Origin: Diploptera punctata
Taxonomy: Eukaryota; Arthropoda; Insecta; Blattodea; Blaberidae
NCBI GenBank assembly: GCA_030220185.1
Contig: JASPKZ010007433.1
Coordinates: 186,001-250,000 of the forward strand
Reading direction: 5' to 3'
DNA length: 64,000 bases
Made by a program: the position numbers and the translations under genes. Positions 24,101 through 37,200 of this stretch are shown here, one piece after another. The notes beneath the pieces are model-generated. The model ran no database searches and was not told where the DNA came from. It worked only from the letters and a program-made list of their open reading frames with translations. The first letter of the stretch is position 1. Every line of letters starts with the position of its first letter.

Positions 24101-27100
24101 GATCTACATTAGGGTTGCTATAATATGGTACCACTTGTGTGTGGATATCCCCTAAAATAAACATAGTTCACTCATGAGCGAAATTAGTTAATCGCTATTT
24201 TCTCGGAAACTACCATTAAGAAATCAATGGAATTTCATATCGGGGATCTACATTAGGGTTGCTATAATATGATATCACTTGTGTGTGGATATCCCCTAAA
24301 ATAAACATAGTTCACTCATGAGCGAAATTAGTTAATCGCTATTTTCTCGGAAACTACCATTAAGAAATCAATGGAATTTCATATCAGGGATCTACATTAG
24401 GGTTGCTATAATATGGTACCACTTGTGTGTGGATATCCCGTAAAATAAACATAGTACACTGATGAGCGAAATTAGTTAATCGCTATTTTCTCGGAAACTA
24501 CCATTACGAAATCAATGGAATTTCATATCAGGGATCTACATTAGGGTTGCTATAATATGTTACCACTTGTGCGTGGATATCCCCTAAAATAAACATAGTT
24601 CACTCATGAGCGAAATTAGTTAATCGCTATTTTCTCGGAAACTACCATTACGAAATCAATGGAATTTCATATCAGGGATCTACATTAGGGTTGCTATAAT
24701 ATGGTACCACTTGTGTGTGGATATCCCCTAAAATAAACATAGTTCACCGGAGAGCGAAATTAGTTAATCGCTATTTTCTCGGAAACTACCATTAAGAAAT
24801 CAATGGAATTTCATATCAGGGATCTACATTAGGGTTGCTATAATATGGTACCACTTGTGTGTGGATATCCCGTAAAATAAACATAGTTCACTCATGAGCG
24901 AAATTAGTTAATCGCTATTTTCTCGGAAACTACCATTAAGAAATCAATGGAATTTCATATCAGGGATCTACATTAGAGTTGCTATAATATGGTACCACTT
25001 GTTGTGTGGATATCCCCTAAAATAAACATAGTTCACTCATGAGCGAAATTAGTTAATCGCTATTTTTCTCGGAAACTACCATTAAGAAATCAATGGAATT
25101 TCATATCGGGGATATACATTAGGATTGCTATAATATGGTACCACTTGTGTGTGGATATCCCCTAAAATAAACATAGTTCACTCATGAGCGAAATTAGTTA
25201 ATCGCTATTTTCTCGGAAACTACCATTAAGAAATCAATGGAATTTCATATCGGGGATCTACATTAGGATTGCTATAATATGGTACCACTTGTGTGTGGAT
25301 ATCCCCTAAATTAAACATAGTTCACTCATGAGCGAAATTAATTAATCGCTATTTTCTCGGAAACTACCATTAAGAAATCAATGGAATTTCATATCGGGGA
25401 TCTACATTAGGATTGCTATAATATGGTACCACTTGTGTGTGGATATCCCCTAAATTAAACATAGTTCACTCATGAGCGAAATTAGTTAATCGCTATTTCT
25501 CGGAAACTACCATTAAGAAATCAATGGAATTTCATATCGGGGATCTACATTAGGATTGCTATAATATGGTATCACTTGTGTGTGGATATCCCCTAAAATA
25601 AACATAGTTCACTCATGAGCGAAATTAGTTAATCGCTATTTTCTCGGAAACTACCATTAAGAAATCAATGGAATTTCATATCGGGGATCTACATTAGGAT
25701 TGCTATAATATGGTACCACTTGTGTGTGGATATCCCCTAAAATAAACATAGTTCACTCATGAGCGAAATTAGTTAATCGCTATTTTCTCGGAAACTACCA
25801 TTAAGAAATCAATGGAATTTCATATCAGGGATCTACATTAGAATTGCTATAATATGGTACCACTTGTGTGTGGATATCCCCTAAATTAAACATAGTTCAC
25901 TCATGAGCGAAATTAGTTAATCGCTATTTTCTCGGAAACTACCATTAAGAAATCAATGGAATTTCATATCGGGGATCTACATTAGGATTGCTATAATATG
26001 GTACCACTTGTGTGTGGATATCCCCTAAAATAAACATAGTTCACTCATGAGCGAAATTAGTTAATCGCTATTTTCTCGGAAACTACCATTAAAGAAATCA
26101 ATGGAATTTCATATCGGGGATCTACATTAGGATTGCTATAATATGGTACCACTTGTGTGTAGATATCCCCTAAATTAAACATAGTTCACTCATGAGCGAA
26201 ATTAGTTAATCGCTATTTTCTCGGAAACTACCATTAAGAAATCAATGGAATTTCATATCGGGGATCTACATTAGGATTGCTATAATATGGTACCACTTGT
26301 GTGTGGATATCCCCTAAATAAACATAGTTCACTCATGAGCGAAATTAGTTAATCGCTATTTTCTCGGAAACTACCATTAAGAAATCAATGGAATTTCATA
26401 TCGGGGATCTACATTAGGATTGCTATAATATGGTACCACTTGTGTGTGGATATCCCCTAAAATAAACATAGTTCACTCGTGAGCGAAATTAGTTAATCGC
26501 TATTTTCTCGGAAACTACCATTAAGAAATCAATGGAATTTCATATCGGTGATCTACATTAGGATTGCTATAATATGGTACCACTTGTGTGTGGATATCCC
26601 CTAAAATAAACATAGTTCACTCATGAGCGAAATTAGTTAATCGCTATTTTCTCGGAAACTACCATTAAGAAATCAATGGAATTTCATATCGGGGATCTAC
26701 ATTAGGATTGCTATAATATGGTACCACTTGTTTGTGGATAGTCCCTAAAATAAACATAGTTCACTGATGAGCGAAATTAGTTAATCGCTATTTTCTCGGA
26801 AACTAACCATTAAGAAATCAATGGAATTTCATATCGGGGATCTACATTTGGATTGCTATAATATGGTACCACTTGTGTGTGGATGATCCCCTAAAATAAA
26901 CATAGTTCACTGATGAGCGAAATTAGTTAATCGCTATTTTCTCGGAAACTACCATTAAGAAATCAATGGAATTTCATATCGGGGATATACATTTGGATTG
27001 CTATAATATGTTACCACTTGTGCGTGGATATCCCCTAAAATAAACATAGTTCACTCATGAGCGAAATTAGTTAATCGCTATTTTCTCGGAAACTACCATT

Positions 27101-29985
27101 AAGAAATCAATGGAATTTCATATCGGTGATATACATTTGGATTGCTATAATATGTTACCACTTGTTTGTGGATGATCCGTAAAATAAATATAGTTCACTG
27201 ATGAGCGAAATTAGTTAATCGCTATTTTCTCGGAAACTACCATTAAGAAATCAATGGAATTTCATATCGGTAATATACATTTGGATTGCTATAATATGTT
27301 ACCACTTGTGTGTGGATATCCCCTAAAATAAACACTAGTTCACTCATGAGCGAAATTAGTTAATCGCTATTTTCTCGGAAACTACCATTAAGAAATCAAT
27401 GGAATTTCATATCGGGGATCTACATTAGGGTTGCTATAATATGGTACCACTTGTGTGTGGATATCCCCTAAAATAAACATAGTTCACTCGTGAGCGAAAT
27501 TAGTTAATCGCTATTTTCTCGGAAACTACCATTAAGAAATCAATGGAATTTCATATCGGGGATCTACATTAGGGTTGCTATACTTAATATGGTACCACTT
27601 GTGTGTGGATATCCCCTAAAATAAGCATAGTTCACTCGTGAGCGAAATTAGTTAATCGCTATTTTCTCGGAAACTACCATCAAGAAATCAATGGAATTTC
27701 ATATCGGGGATCTACATTAGGGTTGCTATAATATGGTATCACTTGTGTGTGGATATCCCCTAAAATAAACATAGTTCACTTGTGAGCGAAATTAGTTAAT
27801 CGCTATTTTCTCGGAAACTACCATTAAGAAATCAATGGAATTTCATATGGGGGGATCTACATTAGGGTTGCTATAATATGGTACCACTCGTGTGTGGATA
27901 TCCCCTAAAATAAACATAGTTCACTCGTGAGCGAAATTAGTTAATCGCTATTTTCTCGGAAACTACCATTAAGAAATCAATGGAATTTCATATCGGGGAT
28001 CTACATTAGGGTTGCTATAATATGGTACCACTCGTGTGTGGATATCCCCTAAAATAAACATAGTTCACTCGTGAGCGAAATTAGTTAATCGCTATTTTCT
28101 CGGAAACTACCATTAAGAAATCAATGGAATTTCATATCGGGGATCTACATTAGGGTTGCTATAATATGGTACCACTTGTGTGTGGATATCCCCTGAAGTA
28201 ATCATAGTTCACTGAAGAACGAAATTAGTTAACCGCTATTTTCTCGGAAACTAGCATTAAGAAATCAATGGAATTTCATATCGGGGATCTACATTAGGGT
28301 TGCTATAATATGGTACCACTTGTGTGTGGATGATCCCCTGAAGTAATCATAGTTCACTGATGAGCGAAATTAGTTAATCGCTATTTTCTCGGAAACTACC
28401 ATTAAGAAATCAATGGAATTTCATATCGGTAATATACATTTGGATTGCTATAATATGTTACCACTTGTTTGTGGATAGTCCGTAAAATAAACATAGTTCA
28501 CTGATGAGCGAAATTAGTTAATCGCTATTTTCTCGGAAACTACCATTAAGAAATCAATGGAATTTCATATCGGTGATATACATTTGGATTGCTATAATAT
28601 GTTACCACTTGTTTGTGGATGATCCGTAAAATAAATATAGTTCACTGATGAGCGAAATTAGTTAATCGCTATTTTCTCGGAAACTACCATTAAGAAATCA
28701 ATGGAATTTCATATCGGTAATATACATTTGGATTGCTATAATATGTTACCACTTGTTTGTGGATAATCCGTAAAATGAACACTATTACTCATGAGCGATA
28801 TTAGTTAATCCCTATTTTCTCGGAAACTACCATTAAGAAAACAATGGAATTTCATATCGGTGATATACATTTGGATTGCTATAATATGGTACCACTTGTG
28901 CGTGGATATCCCCTAAATTAAACACAGTTCACTCATGAGCGAAATTAGTTAATCGCTATTTTCTCGGAAACTACCATTAAGAAATCAATGGAATTTCATA
29001 TCGGTAATATAAATTTGGATTGCTATACTTAATATGTTACCACTTGTTTGTGGATAATCCGTAAAATAAACATAGTTCACTCATGAGCGAAATTAGTTAA
29101 TCGTTATTTTCTCGGAAACTACCATTAAGAAATCAATGGAATTTCATATCGGTAATATAAATTTGGATTGCTATAATATGTTACCACTTGTTTGTGGATA
29201 ATCCGTAAAATAAACATAGTTCACTCATGAGCGAAATTAGTTAATCGTTATTTTCTCGGAAACTACCATTAAGAAATCAATGGAATTTCATATCGGTGAT
29301 ATACATTTGGATTGCTATAATATGTTACCACGGTTTTGTGGATAATCCGTAAAATAAACATAGTTCCCCCTCATGATCGAAATTAGTTAATCGTTATGGT
29401 CTCCGAAACTACCATTAAGAAATCATTGGAATTTCATATCGGTGATATACTTTGGGATTGCTACTACCATATGGTTCCCACTTGTGCGTGGATATCTCCT
29501 AAAATAAAAATATTTCACTCATGAGCGAAATTAGTTAATTCGCTATTTTTCGCGAAAACTAACCATTAAGAAATCAATGGAAATTCATAGCGGGCGGGTG
29601 AGATCTCCATTAGGGTTGCTATAAGATCTTACCACTTGTGCGTGTATATCCCCTAAATTCCAACACAGTTCACTCATGAGCGAAATTAGTTAATCGCTAT
29701 TTTCTCGGAAACTACCATTAAGAAATCAATGAAATTTCATATCGGTAATATACATTTGGATTGCTATAATATGTTACCACTTGTGCGTGGATATCTCCTA
29801 AAATAAACACAGTTCTCTCATGAGCGAAATTAGTTAATCGCTAATTTCTCGGAAACTACCATTAAGAAATCAATGGAATTTCATATCGGGGATCTACATT
29901 AGGGTTGCTATAATATGTTACCACTTGTGCGTGGATATCCCCTAAAATAAACATAGTTCACTCATGAGCGATATTAGTTAAAATA
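18143..29985. repeat. Satellite array, 144-bp period, about 82 units
   Basis: Direct counting of the shared TTAATCGC start gives 18143, 18287, 18431, 18575 and so on, a strict 144-bp spacing. All six frames carry stops. Two main variants occur. Type A has AAGAAAACAATGG, TTTGGGTTGC and CCCGTAAAATAAACACAG and fills 18143 to about 23690. Type B has AAGAAATCAATGG, ATTAGG(G/A)TTGC and CCCCTAAAATAAACATAG and dominates from about 23690 to 28360. Three units of a third type with AGATATAGCCTAAATT sit within A at 22613-22985. The last 1.6 kb mixes types and decays, with damaged units around 29330-29650. The left edge is abrupt and undecayed. No function is evident. Confidence 0.98.
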
Positions 29986-30017
29986 GCTTTAGTTTTACAT
30001 ATTCCAGGAAAATTTCA

Positions 30018-30216
30018 TATTTTTACACGCTTTATATTAGCTTGACCTGTATCTATCTATCTATCTATGTAACGGGTCCTTTACAAGTATACAAAGTTTC
30101 AAGTCGATCCAATGTTTTTAAGTGGATGAAAACCGTGTTCGAAGATTCCGTTACATAGATACAGGTTCGTTACATAGACAGATACTGGTCAAGCTAATAT
30201 AAAGCGTGTAAAAATA
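30018..30216. mobile_element. Inverted-repeat (MITE-like) element beside the satellite
   Basis: The left arm (30018-30076) and right arm (30148-30216) are reverse complements over most of their length, sharing TACACGCTTTATATTAGCTT and a GATA/CTAT microsatellite next to it; the right arm carries an extra stretch. Small size, long inverted arms and no coding capacity suggest a MITE or foldback element. Target duplications were not identified. Confidence 0.65.
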
Positions 30217-30357
30217 TATAATTTAACATTGTTATAATGTGAACGGTATAAAAAAATTATGAACTTAAAAAGTATAGATTAATTCAAATGTCAAAATAAA
30301 ATGTATTTAATTCATAAAACGTTTTAATACAAATATCACGAAAAAAAAAAACTGCGT

Positions 30358-30440
30358 AATTGAAGACGCGAACCTGCGATCTTCATTAACAGAAACAGCG
30401 ACCGCGTGCTTTACCGCTGAGCTATCGGGACGCGTAGAAG
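30358..30440 (-). mobile_element. tRNA-like SINE head or tRNA pseudogene
   Basis: Minus strand has A-box-like ATAGCTCAGCGGTAAAGCAC and B-box-like GCAGGTTCGCGTC at tRNA-like spacing, but the outer ends do not pair as an acceptor stem. Read as a SINE head rather than a tRNA gene. Confidence 0.5.
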
Positions 30441-30695
30441 GGTCTTCAGTTCATGCCACATAACACAGTAGCTCAGGGACTGCACAATTATGACTAGTTT
30501 CCTAGTTTGAACCCAGCGCTGTGCCGAGTATGACTTAGAAGAAATGTGCGTTCAGGAGGTGACTCATTTTTTTTGTCGAAGGGTGTACAATATTTTCTTT
30601 ATTATTAAGCCTCGTCAATCAACCCCCCGTGACAACATTTCTTACATCTGCCCGCAGCAGTAAGCTAATGACAGTTTAACATGTTCTATTGTCCC

Positions 30696-30992
30696 GCGCC
30701 GTAGGCGAGTGGTTAAGGCAAGAGCTGGTTCGAGTCTCCTTGGGGGAAGAAATTATCTCATGGTATTTATGCCAGTATGGGAACGGCGCCCACAACAGCA
30801 TCGTGAGGCATTTGGGTAGCTGCAATAAGTAACGGCTCCAGGTTGAGAAGACCAGCTGTAACGGCTGGGGAACTCGATATGCTGACCACATGTCACCCCT
30901 ACACTGGCTGATGGTCATCTATATCTGTGATTGACACATGTGTATGTGAGGGTAGCAGCCAGATGGTAGGCTAAGGGTCTTCTAGGCCTGTT
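30696..30992 (+). mobile_element. tRNA-derived SINE, family C
   Basis: Head with GCGCCGTAGGCGAGTGGTTA (A box) and GGTTCGAGTCTCC (B box), a body with CATCGTGAGGCATTTGGGTA and AACGGCTGGGGA. Related copies lie at 35965, 44405-45430 (interrupted) and 47825-48560 (interrupted). Confidence 0.85.
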
Positions 30993-31690
30993 ATGTATTG
31001 TATTAGTCACTGTATAAATTTGAAATTATTCTGCATATATCGATTCTGCACTGTGATAAACACGTTTATCACCGAACAACCCCTAGTAGCGAGAGAATGT
31101 TTTCGTGTGACACTACGCTAGGTGACCAAGAACAAGGCTAAGGAAATGACTTGTCCCTCTTCAGTGTGATTGTGTTATATTGAGCAGGTAGCCTATTCTA
31201 CTTATGAAATAATTATTAGGGCTGAAAAAAAGTATGGGTTACAGGCTGCTGTGTTTACAAACTGCACGTTGACACGCGCTACTCAGGACAGACTTCTGGT
31301 ACAGTCCGCTTTGTGTAGGAATGGACTCATCTTTGCACAGTTCTGATACAACCACACGTGACGTAAACAGGTCTATTACTGAACATATACACTCTCCGCT
31401 CCGAGCAGGCAGTGGGGACGCTCGACAAAGACACGCATTTTGTAAACAATGTGTATACAAATTAGTTACCACCTGATACCGATACAGCACTAATAATTAT
31501 ACATTTTTCTTTCATAAATAGGAACTGAAGTGCACTTGATTACCATTTTGGTAGAAGAATCTCTTATTTTCAATCTGGACCCTCTATCTGATTAGAATAC
31601 ATATTTCTGGCCCTCAGATTCATTATATATGGACACCCTTGATCTTGAGTGTAGTAAGACGGCGTCCTTAGCGACCTAAACAATTGGTTT
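30993..31690. other. Spacer without recognisable genes
   Basis: Mixed-composition sequence. Short minus-strand frames (for example 31239-31490) have no family resemblance. Confidence 0.5.
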
Positions 31691-31753
31691 ATTTATATAA
31701 ATGGATTGCGCACAAATGTGCAAAGGTGATAACACAGCTAAAAATCACTAACA

Positions 31754-32760
31754 CTAACTTGGTCTTGCGTAATCACAAATTGTTTTTGTTCTTTGTGTAC
31801 ATGTTTCGATGTGATATCTTTCGCATTTCTGTTTACACACTTCGCATATGCATGACATCTTCGGGTCATGGAATGTTTTATCTCTACACATTAGGTGTTG
31901 GAATCCATGCACGCTTAATCTTGTGATGACGTGTCGTATCTGGAAAGTTGCTTCTGTCCAGTTCCTATCTATCATCGATCCGGTGCTGAAGAATTCCGGC
32001 CATTCTTCCTCTCTTTTTCTGCCTAGTCTTTGTAGCGCATGCTTATAGGGTTCTGTGGTTGGTAGTAGGTATGATGTTTTCAAGTCCTCGATAAGGAAAG
32101 TCTCCCTTGCCAGTAGGTACACTAGACGGCCTCTTGTAGTTTTTGATACTCCTATTGCCCTTTTTATGTATGTAGCTTTCACTTTTTCCAGTGTGTTCAG
32201 ATTAGCTTCTGTAAGATGTGGCCATCTGATTTCCATCCCGTAAATTATTATTGGGAGGATCTTTGCATTGAATAGTTTCATCGCTGATTCCAGGCTTAGA
32301 GCTTGTATATTGCGTATATCATTTATTGCCATTATTGCTTGCGTTGATCTTTCTGCTAAGTGTTTTGTGAAGCTTCTTCCGCTGGGTTGTAAAGTAATGC
32401 CTAGATATTTAAACTCCTTTACTATTTTGATGTTATCTTTGTACAGTTTTATTTCTGTTGTGGCAGGGATCTTTCCTCCGTTTCTGAACACCATCATTTC
32501 TGTTTTTTCTTTGTTTATATAGAAGCTGTGGGTTTTACACCATTCTTCCATAGTTATTATGGCGTTCTGAAGTTTACTTATATCCGTTGATCCGATTACG
32601 ATGTCGTCTGCGTATGTATATACGAAAATTTCTTCTCCTAGTTCTTCTATTTTCCTTACCAGTTCTTCGGCTGCCATTATGAATAGCAGTGGGCTCAATG
32701 GATCTCCCATTTGTCTGCAGTATAGTTTTTGATTTTGGTTTATAAGAGTGAACATATTAT
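31754..32760 (-). CDS. Non-LTR retrotransposon reverse transcriptase, 5'-truncated, open frame (family 5)
   Basis: The longest intact retrotransposon frame here, 333 codons after an internal Met, ending at 31754. It begins in the middle of the palm: GDPLSPLLFIMAAEELVRK, then catalytic YADD followed by IVIGSTDISKLQ (near 32600), thumb with FKYLGITLQPSGRSFTKH, and ILPIIIYGMEIRW. The C-terminus has a Cys/His cluster, C-x2-C-x3-C-x3-H-x4-C, close to the stop. The upstream finger domain is missing, so it cannot work as it stands. A decayed relative lies on the plus strand at 40200-40635. Clade unassigned. Confidence 0.88.
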
Positions 32761-32809
32761 TTTATTTACTGCAAACATTTGATTTAGAATTTACATAAGT
32801 TCAACTTAA

Positions 32810-32990
32810 ATATCGACCTTCTCATCCATACAAATAATGCTCTCATGCCCCAAATGGGAGAAAATGACCAATCACATTTCAATGATTTTTTATTTACAAC
32901 CAATCACGGCCTCAACAACGTTCCTTGCTTGAACAATAGCTTTCGATAACTGTGGTGCAATGAGGCGCAAACTAATTTAAAAGGAACGGG
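32810..32990 (+). repeat. Dispersed ~200-bp repeat (copy 1 of 4)
   Basis: Shares CATGCCCCAAATG, GACCAATCAC and TTTATTTACAACCAATCA-type segments with 48710-48920, 50695-50895 and, inverted, 52070-52240. Non-coding; class unknown. Confidence 0.65.
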
Positions 32991-33063
32991 ATTGCACTGA
33001 AGTGGAAGTAATGTGATGTGGACTGATACCACATATCGTTACCAACCCTTGAAATCGTATTTG

Positions 33064-33065
<2 letters not shown>

Positions 33066-33103
<38 letters not shown>
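33066..33103. repeat. (TA)n microsatellite at a retrotransposon 5' junction
   Basis: Uninterrupted TA run immediately before the family 1 copy; a second TA run (33823-33843) follows it, suggesting insertion into a TA repeat. Confidence 0.85.
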
Positions 33104-33105
<2 letters not shown>

Positions 33106-33822
33106 GAACTAAATATATGGTCACACGCAGAAATACATTATATAATGGAAATGGACAGCTAATGACAAATGAGGGAAATTTTGAGGAAGTGGCTGAATTC
33201 AAATACCTAGGAACAATAATCACAAATAGGAATGAGATGCACAAAGAAATTAAACATAGGCTCAATTCTGGAAATGCGTGTTATTATGCATTGCAGAGAC
33301 TCTTGATGTCCCAACTCCTTTCAAAAAATGTTAAACTGAAAATATATAAAACTATTATTCTACCAGTTATATTATATGGGTGCGAAACATGGACTCTTAC
33401 TTTAAGGGAGGAAAGGAGATTACAGGTATTTGAGAATAAAGTACTTAGTAAAATTTTTGGACCAAACAGAGATGAACAGATAGGTGAATGGAGAAGACTA
33501 CATAATAATGAACTACATGGTCTTTATGGGAAGCCAGATATAATAAGAACAGTTAAGTCTCATAGCCTGCGATGGGCAGGACATGTTGCACGTAAGGGGA
33601 ATGAAAGACTTGCATGGAAGCTTCTTGTAGGAAAGCCAGAGGGAAAACGCCCAGTTGGTAGACCAAGAATGAGGTGGAAGAATAACATTAACTATGATTT
33701 GAGGGAAGTAGATTACACAGGAAATGATTGGAAAGCATTAGCTCAGGATAGGGATGTATGGAGAGCTTATGTCCGCGCGGCCATGAACCTACGGGTTCGA
33801 TAGTGCCAGTGAGTAAGTAAGT
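33104..33822 (+). mobile_element. RTE-like tail, family 1 (copy 6, frame intact)
   Basis: A single open frame of 233 codons (33102-33803) covers thumb to C-terminus with no break, the best-preserved tail in the window. It ends GATAGTGCCAGTGAGTAAGT and runs into a TA repeat. The catalytic palm is missing through 5' truncation. Confidence 0.92.
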
Positions 33823-34044
33823 GTATATATATATATATATATATTATTATTTTGGTAATAAAATGTTCCAAAGGAGACAAAAAAGGTTTGAAAAGGTGCA
33901 AAAAGGTGCTAGCATTGAATAAAGGTGCAACTAAAACGCAGTTAGGGGCATTTATTTAATGTTTTCTTTGCAAGACAAGCTAAGTTGAACATTATAGTAA
34001 CAAAAAAAAATGCAGCACCTAAAATTCCTAGCTCTACTCATAAC

Positions 34045-34267
34045 CTATGTCGCCTGACGACGCGAGTGCCACTTGAACAGTAAGATCTCGAGGAGCAGAC
34101 AGGACCCTGAGAACAGTATTCCGTAGAGAAGTACAAGCATGGCGGGGTAACAGTCCTTGAGTCCGACACTGACGAACAGGGAGCCCCGGCTCACACACTC
34201 CGGCTTCTTCTGGTAGAACCTGTTGTTCTCCCGGTGCTGCAGTCCCCGCTCCTTCACCTTCCGGTAC
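34045..34267 (-). CDS. Ir75: IR75 copy 1, exon 9 (M4, C-terminus)
   Basis: 223 nt, acceptor ATGTCAG, TAG stop at 34045-34047. Encodes YRKVKERGLQHRENN, a Cys-containing loop, FVSVGLKDCYPA and the M4 helix, then a short basic tail. Confidence 0.93.
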
Positions 34268-37200
34268 CTGACATCACACAGACTTCTTATTTATTAACAA
34301 AAGTAAAAGTAAATCAAAGAGAACCAATACATATAACAGGAGGAGTTGGACACGGTTGTCCACTATCAACCACGCTTTTTAACATTTATTTCGATCATGG
34401 AAGCAAATGACGACTGGAGGAATTAACTTAGAAAATACAGTGATAAAAACAGTAGCCTTTGCAGATGACCAGATTTTAATAGCAAAAACAGAGGACGAAC
34501 TACAAAGAATGCTATATAAACTAAATGAAATATCAAAAAAAATATAACATAGAAATATCCTCACAAAAATGAAAAAAAAAAAACAATGGCCTTCAAGGGC
34601 ACTCATCCAGTTCGGACAAAGATAATATTAGAAAATAAACCAATAGAACAAGTGGTAAGATATAACTTCCTAGGTTGCGAAATATCATACACAGCGGAAA
34701 CAGATATAAATAACAAACTAAATAAGTTTAATTATATAACAGGAACACTAAAAGGGAAGCCAGGGATGACTCTATAATGAAATTATACAACACAATGGCA
34801 GTGCCTATTATTACTCATGGATCCGAAACATGGACTGACAACACAGCAATCTGCCAGAATACAAGCTGCTGAAATGAGATTCCTCAGACCAATAGCAGGA
34901 TATCAAAGAACAGACAAAAACACAACACAGAAATAAGGCAACAAATAAAAGTAGAGGAATTAAACACAACAATAGAGAAATACAGAACAAACTGGAAAGA
35001 ACACTTGGCAAGGATGACTGAGAATAGAATATCAAAAGCAGCATACAGCTATTCACCACGAGGAAGAAGAAGTTTGGGAAGACAAAAGAAAAAATGGAAA
35101 GAGCAGCAATTTGGAGCCGGAACAGGCTAAACCGTGAAGAAGAAGAAGAAGCTTTCTTGCAAATGTTTTTGTACAAAGCATTACGACATTTCTGGCATTG
35201 GTGGAATTGTAATCCGCTTATGAGGTTGGGGTGCCTGGAACGCTAAAAGAGTCCTAAAACTAAGAGTGATTAATGGCGTAGCCTCTACTTTGTCAGGAGT
35301 TTATACACCAAGTTCATTTTAGTTACCTTATTTGCCCAAAAATGTCATGAGTGGCATGCGGTGAACACACCGACTCAGTGAGACATCTAGCAGGCAACTA
35401 GTTAACCTAAACTCCAGACAGTGAGCGAATATAATAATAATTTAAGGAAAAATTCCTCTGGTCTGACCGGGAATCGAACCCGGGACCTCATAAATTGTAG
35501 ATAGAAGCTCTGACAACACGGTCATCAGGTTCGTCACTCTCTTGGAATGTTGTGTCATATCAAAGATTTACGGAAGCTCATACCACCGCTGTGGTCTCGA
35601 GGTAGCGTGCTGCCTTGTCACGCAGCGGGTCCGGGTTCGATCCCCGGTCGGGACAGTTTTTCTGGGTGAGGTTTTTATGGGGGTTTTTCCTCACCTGTAA
35701 GACAAATGTCAGGAAAACTTTAAGGCCCAAACGGTCCCCGAAATCATATGGCCATCATCATCATCCTTCGCCGGTGTTGAAAGCAACGGGAAGCTACCAC
35801 ACCTACAATTCCCTAGTAAAGCTGCAAGCATAGCATGAAAATGCTATGATGGCAGTGAAGTTCCTGCCTTCGGGCAGAATTACTGTGGGTGAATATGTGA
35901 GGTTAGGTTCTGTTACGTAATTCTACGACTTGGACCCATATTTTCACTTTCTTTTCGAAGGAAGTTCCCGGACCGTAGTCGAGTGGTCAAGGCAAGATGA
36001 CTTGCCGCACAGCTGCGCTGGTTCGAGTCCCCATGGGAAGAAATTTTCTCACAGAATTTCTGTCAGTACATGATCGGTGTCCATTCAGCATCGTGAGGAA
36101 TTTGGGTAACTACAATAACTAGCGGCTCCAGGTTGAGAAAACCAGCTATAACGGCTGGGGACCCGACATGCTGACCACATGTCACCGTTATGCTGTGTGG
36201 ATGACCGGCTGGTAGGCCGAGTACTGTCGCACAGTCGGATTTTTTTTTTTTTAGTTTCTGGTCATGAGACCATAAAGTCAGAGCAGGTTCGAATCCGGGA
36301 CCTCGATATGCGGACTGTCCGCATCCCATCAAGTCTGGGCATTTGTTTAAGCCTATATATTTATGTCCTTATTTGTTAAATACAGTAAATGCAAGAAAAA
36401 AAAACTAAAAAAGAGAGAAAAATCAAGATAAATAGGTAAAAGCAAAAACAAATCTGTAATCATTTGAATATAAAAATGTCTAAATACTGTTATATGGAGA
36501 GCTGACTAAGCCGCTATAGGGGAGGTAACGAACGAAAACAAACTATGTGGGGAGCTGATACAACTGCAGGGATGAAATCGTATGTATACCAATTGCGAAA
36601 GTTCCAGTTGTGTTGTAAACAAATGAGGTGCATGGTTCATTTTCAATGATCGAATAACGGTTTTACTTAATCGCGTAAGAAAATATAGTTCGTCTTCTTA
36701 CACTTGAAAAAAAGCAAATAAGAATATTAACTTCTAGCACATGTCTATATAAGTTATGTGGGAGAATCTTAAAATATATAATTACAATTTTAATACATTA
36801 AATAAATAATACAGGAGATACTAAAGGACAACACGTACACACTATTGAGTAACATTAAAAAATTAGGACTGGAAGTAAATATCAATAAAACTAAATATAT
36901 GGTTACTCGTAGAAATACGTTATATAATGGAAATGGACAGCTAATGACAAATGAGGGAAATTTTGAGGAAGTGGCTAAATTCAAATACCTAGGAACAATA
37001 ATCACAAATAGGAATGAGATGCACAAAGAAATTAAACATAGGCTCAATTCTAGAAATGCGTGCTATTATGTATTGCAGAGACTCTTGTTGTCCCAACTCT
37101 TTTCAAAAAACATTAAACTGAAAATATATAAAACTATTATTCTACCCGTTATATTATATGGGTGAAAAACATAGATTCTTACTTTAAGGGAGGAAAGGAG

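Noticed and set aside
18143..29985. Hammerhead-like strands in satellite variants (CTGATGAGCGAAA, for example near 24460 and 26764)
   Set aside because: The CTGATGA and GAAA elements abut with no stem II between them, and most units read CTCATGAG instead. I regard the match as chance or at best a relic.
18143..29985. CRISPR-like regular repeats
   Set aside because: Units are contiguous 144-bp satellite monomers without spacers, in a eukaryotic genome.
18143..29985. Centromeric function for the array
   Set aside because: A 144-bp period alone does not show centromere identity; nothing else supports it.
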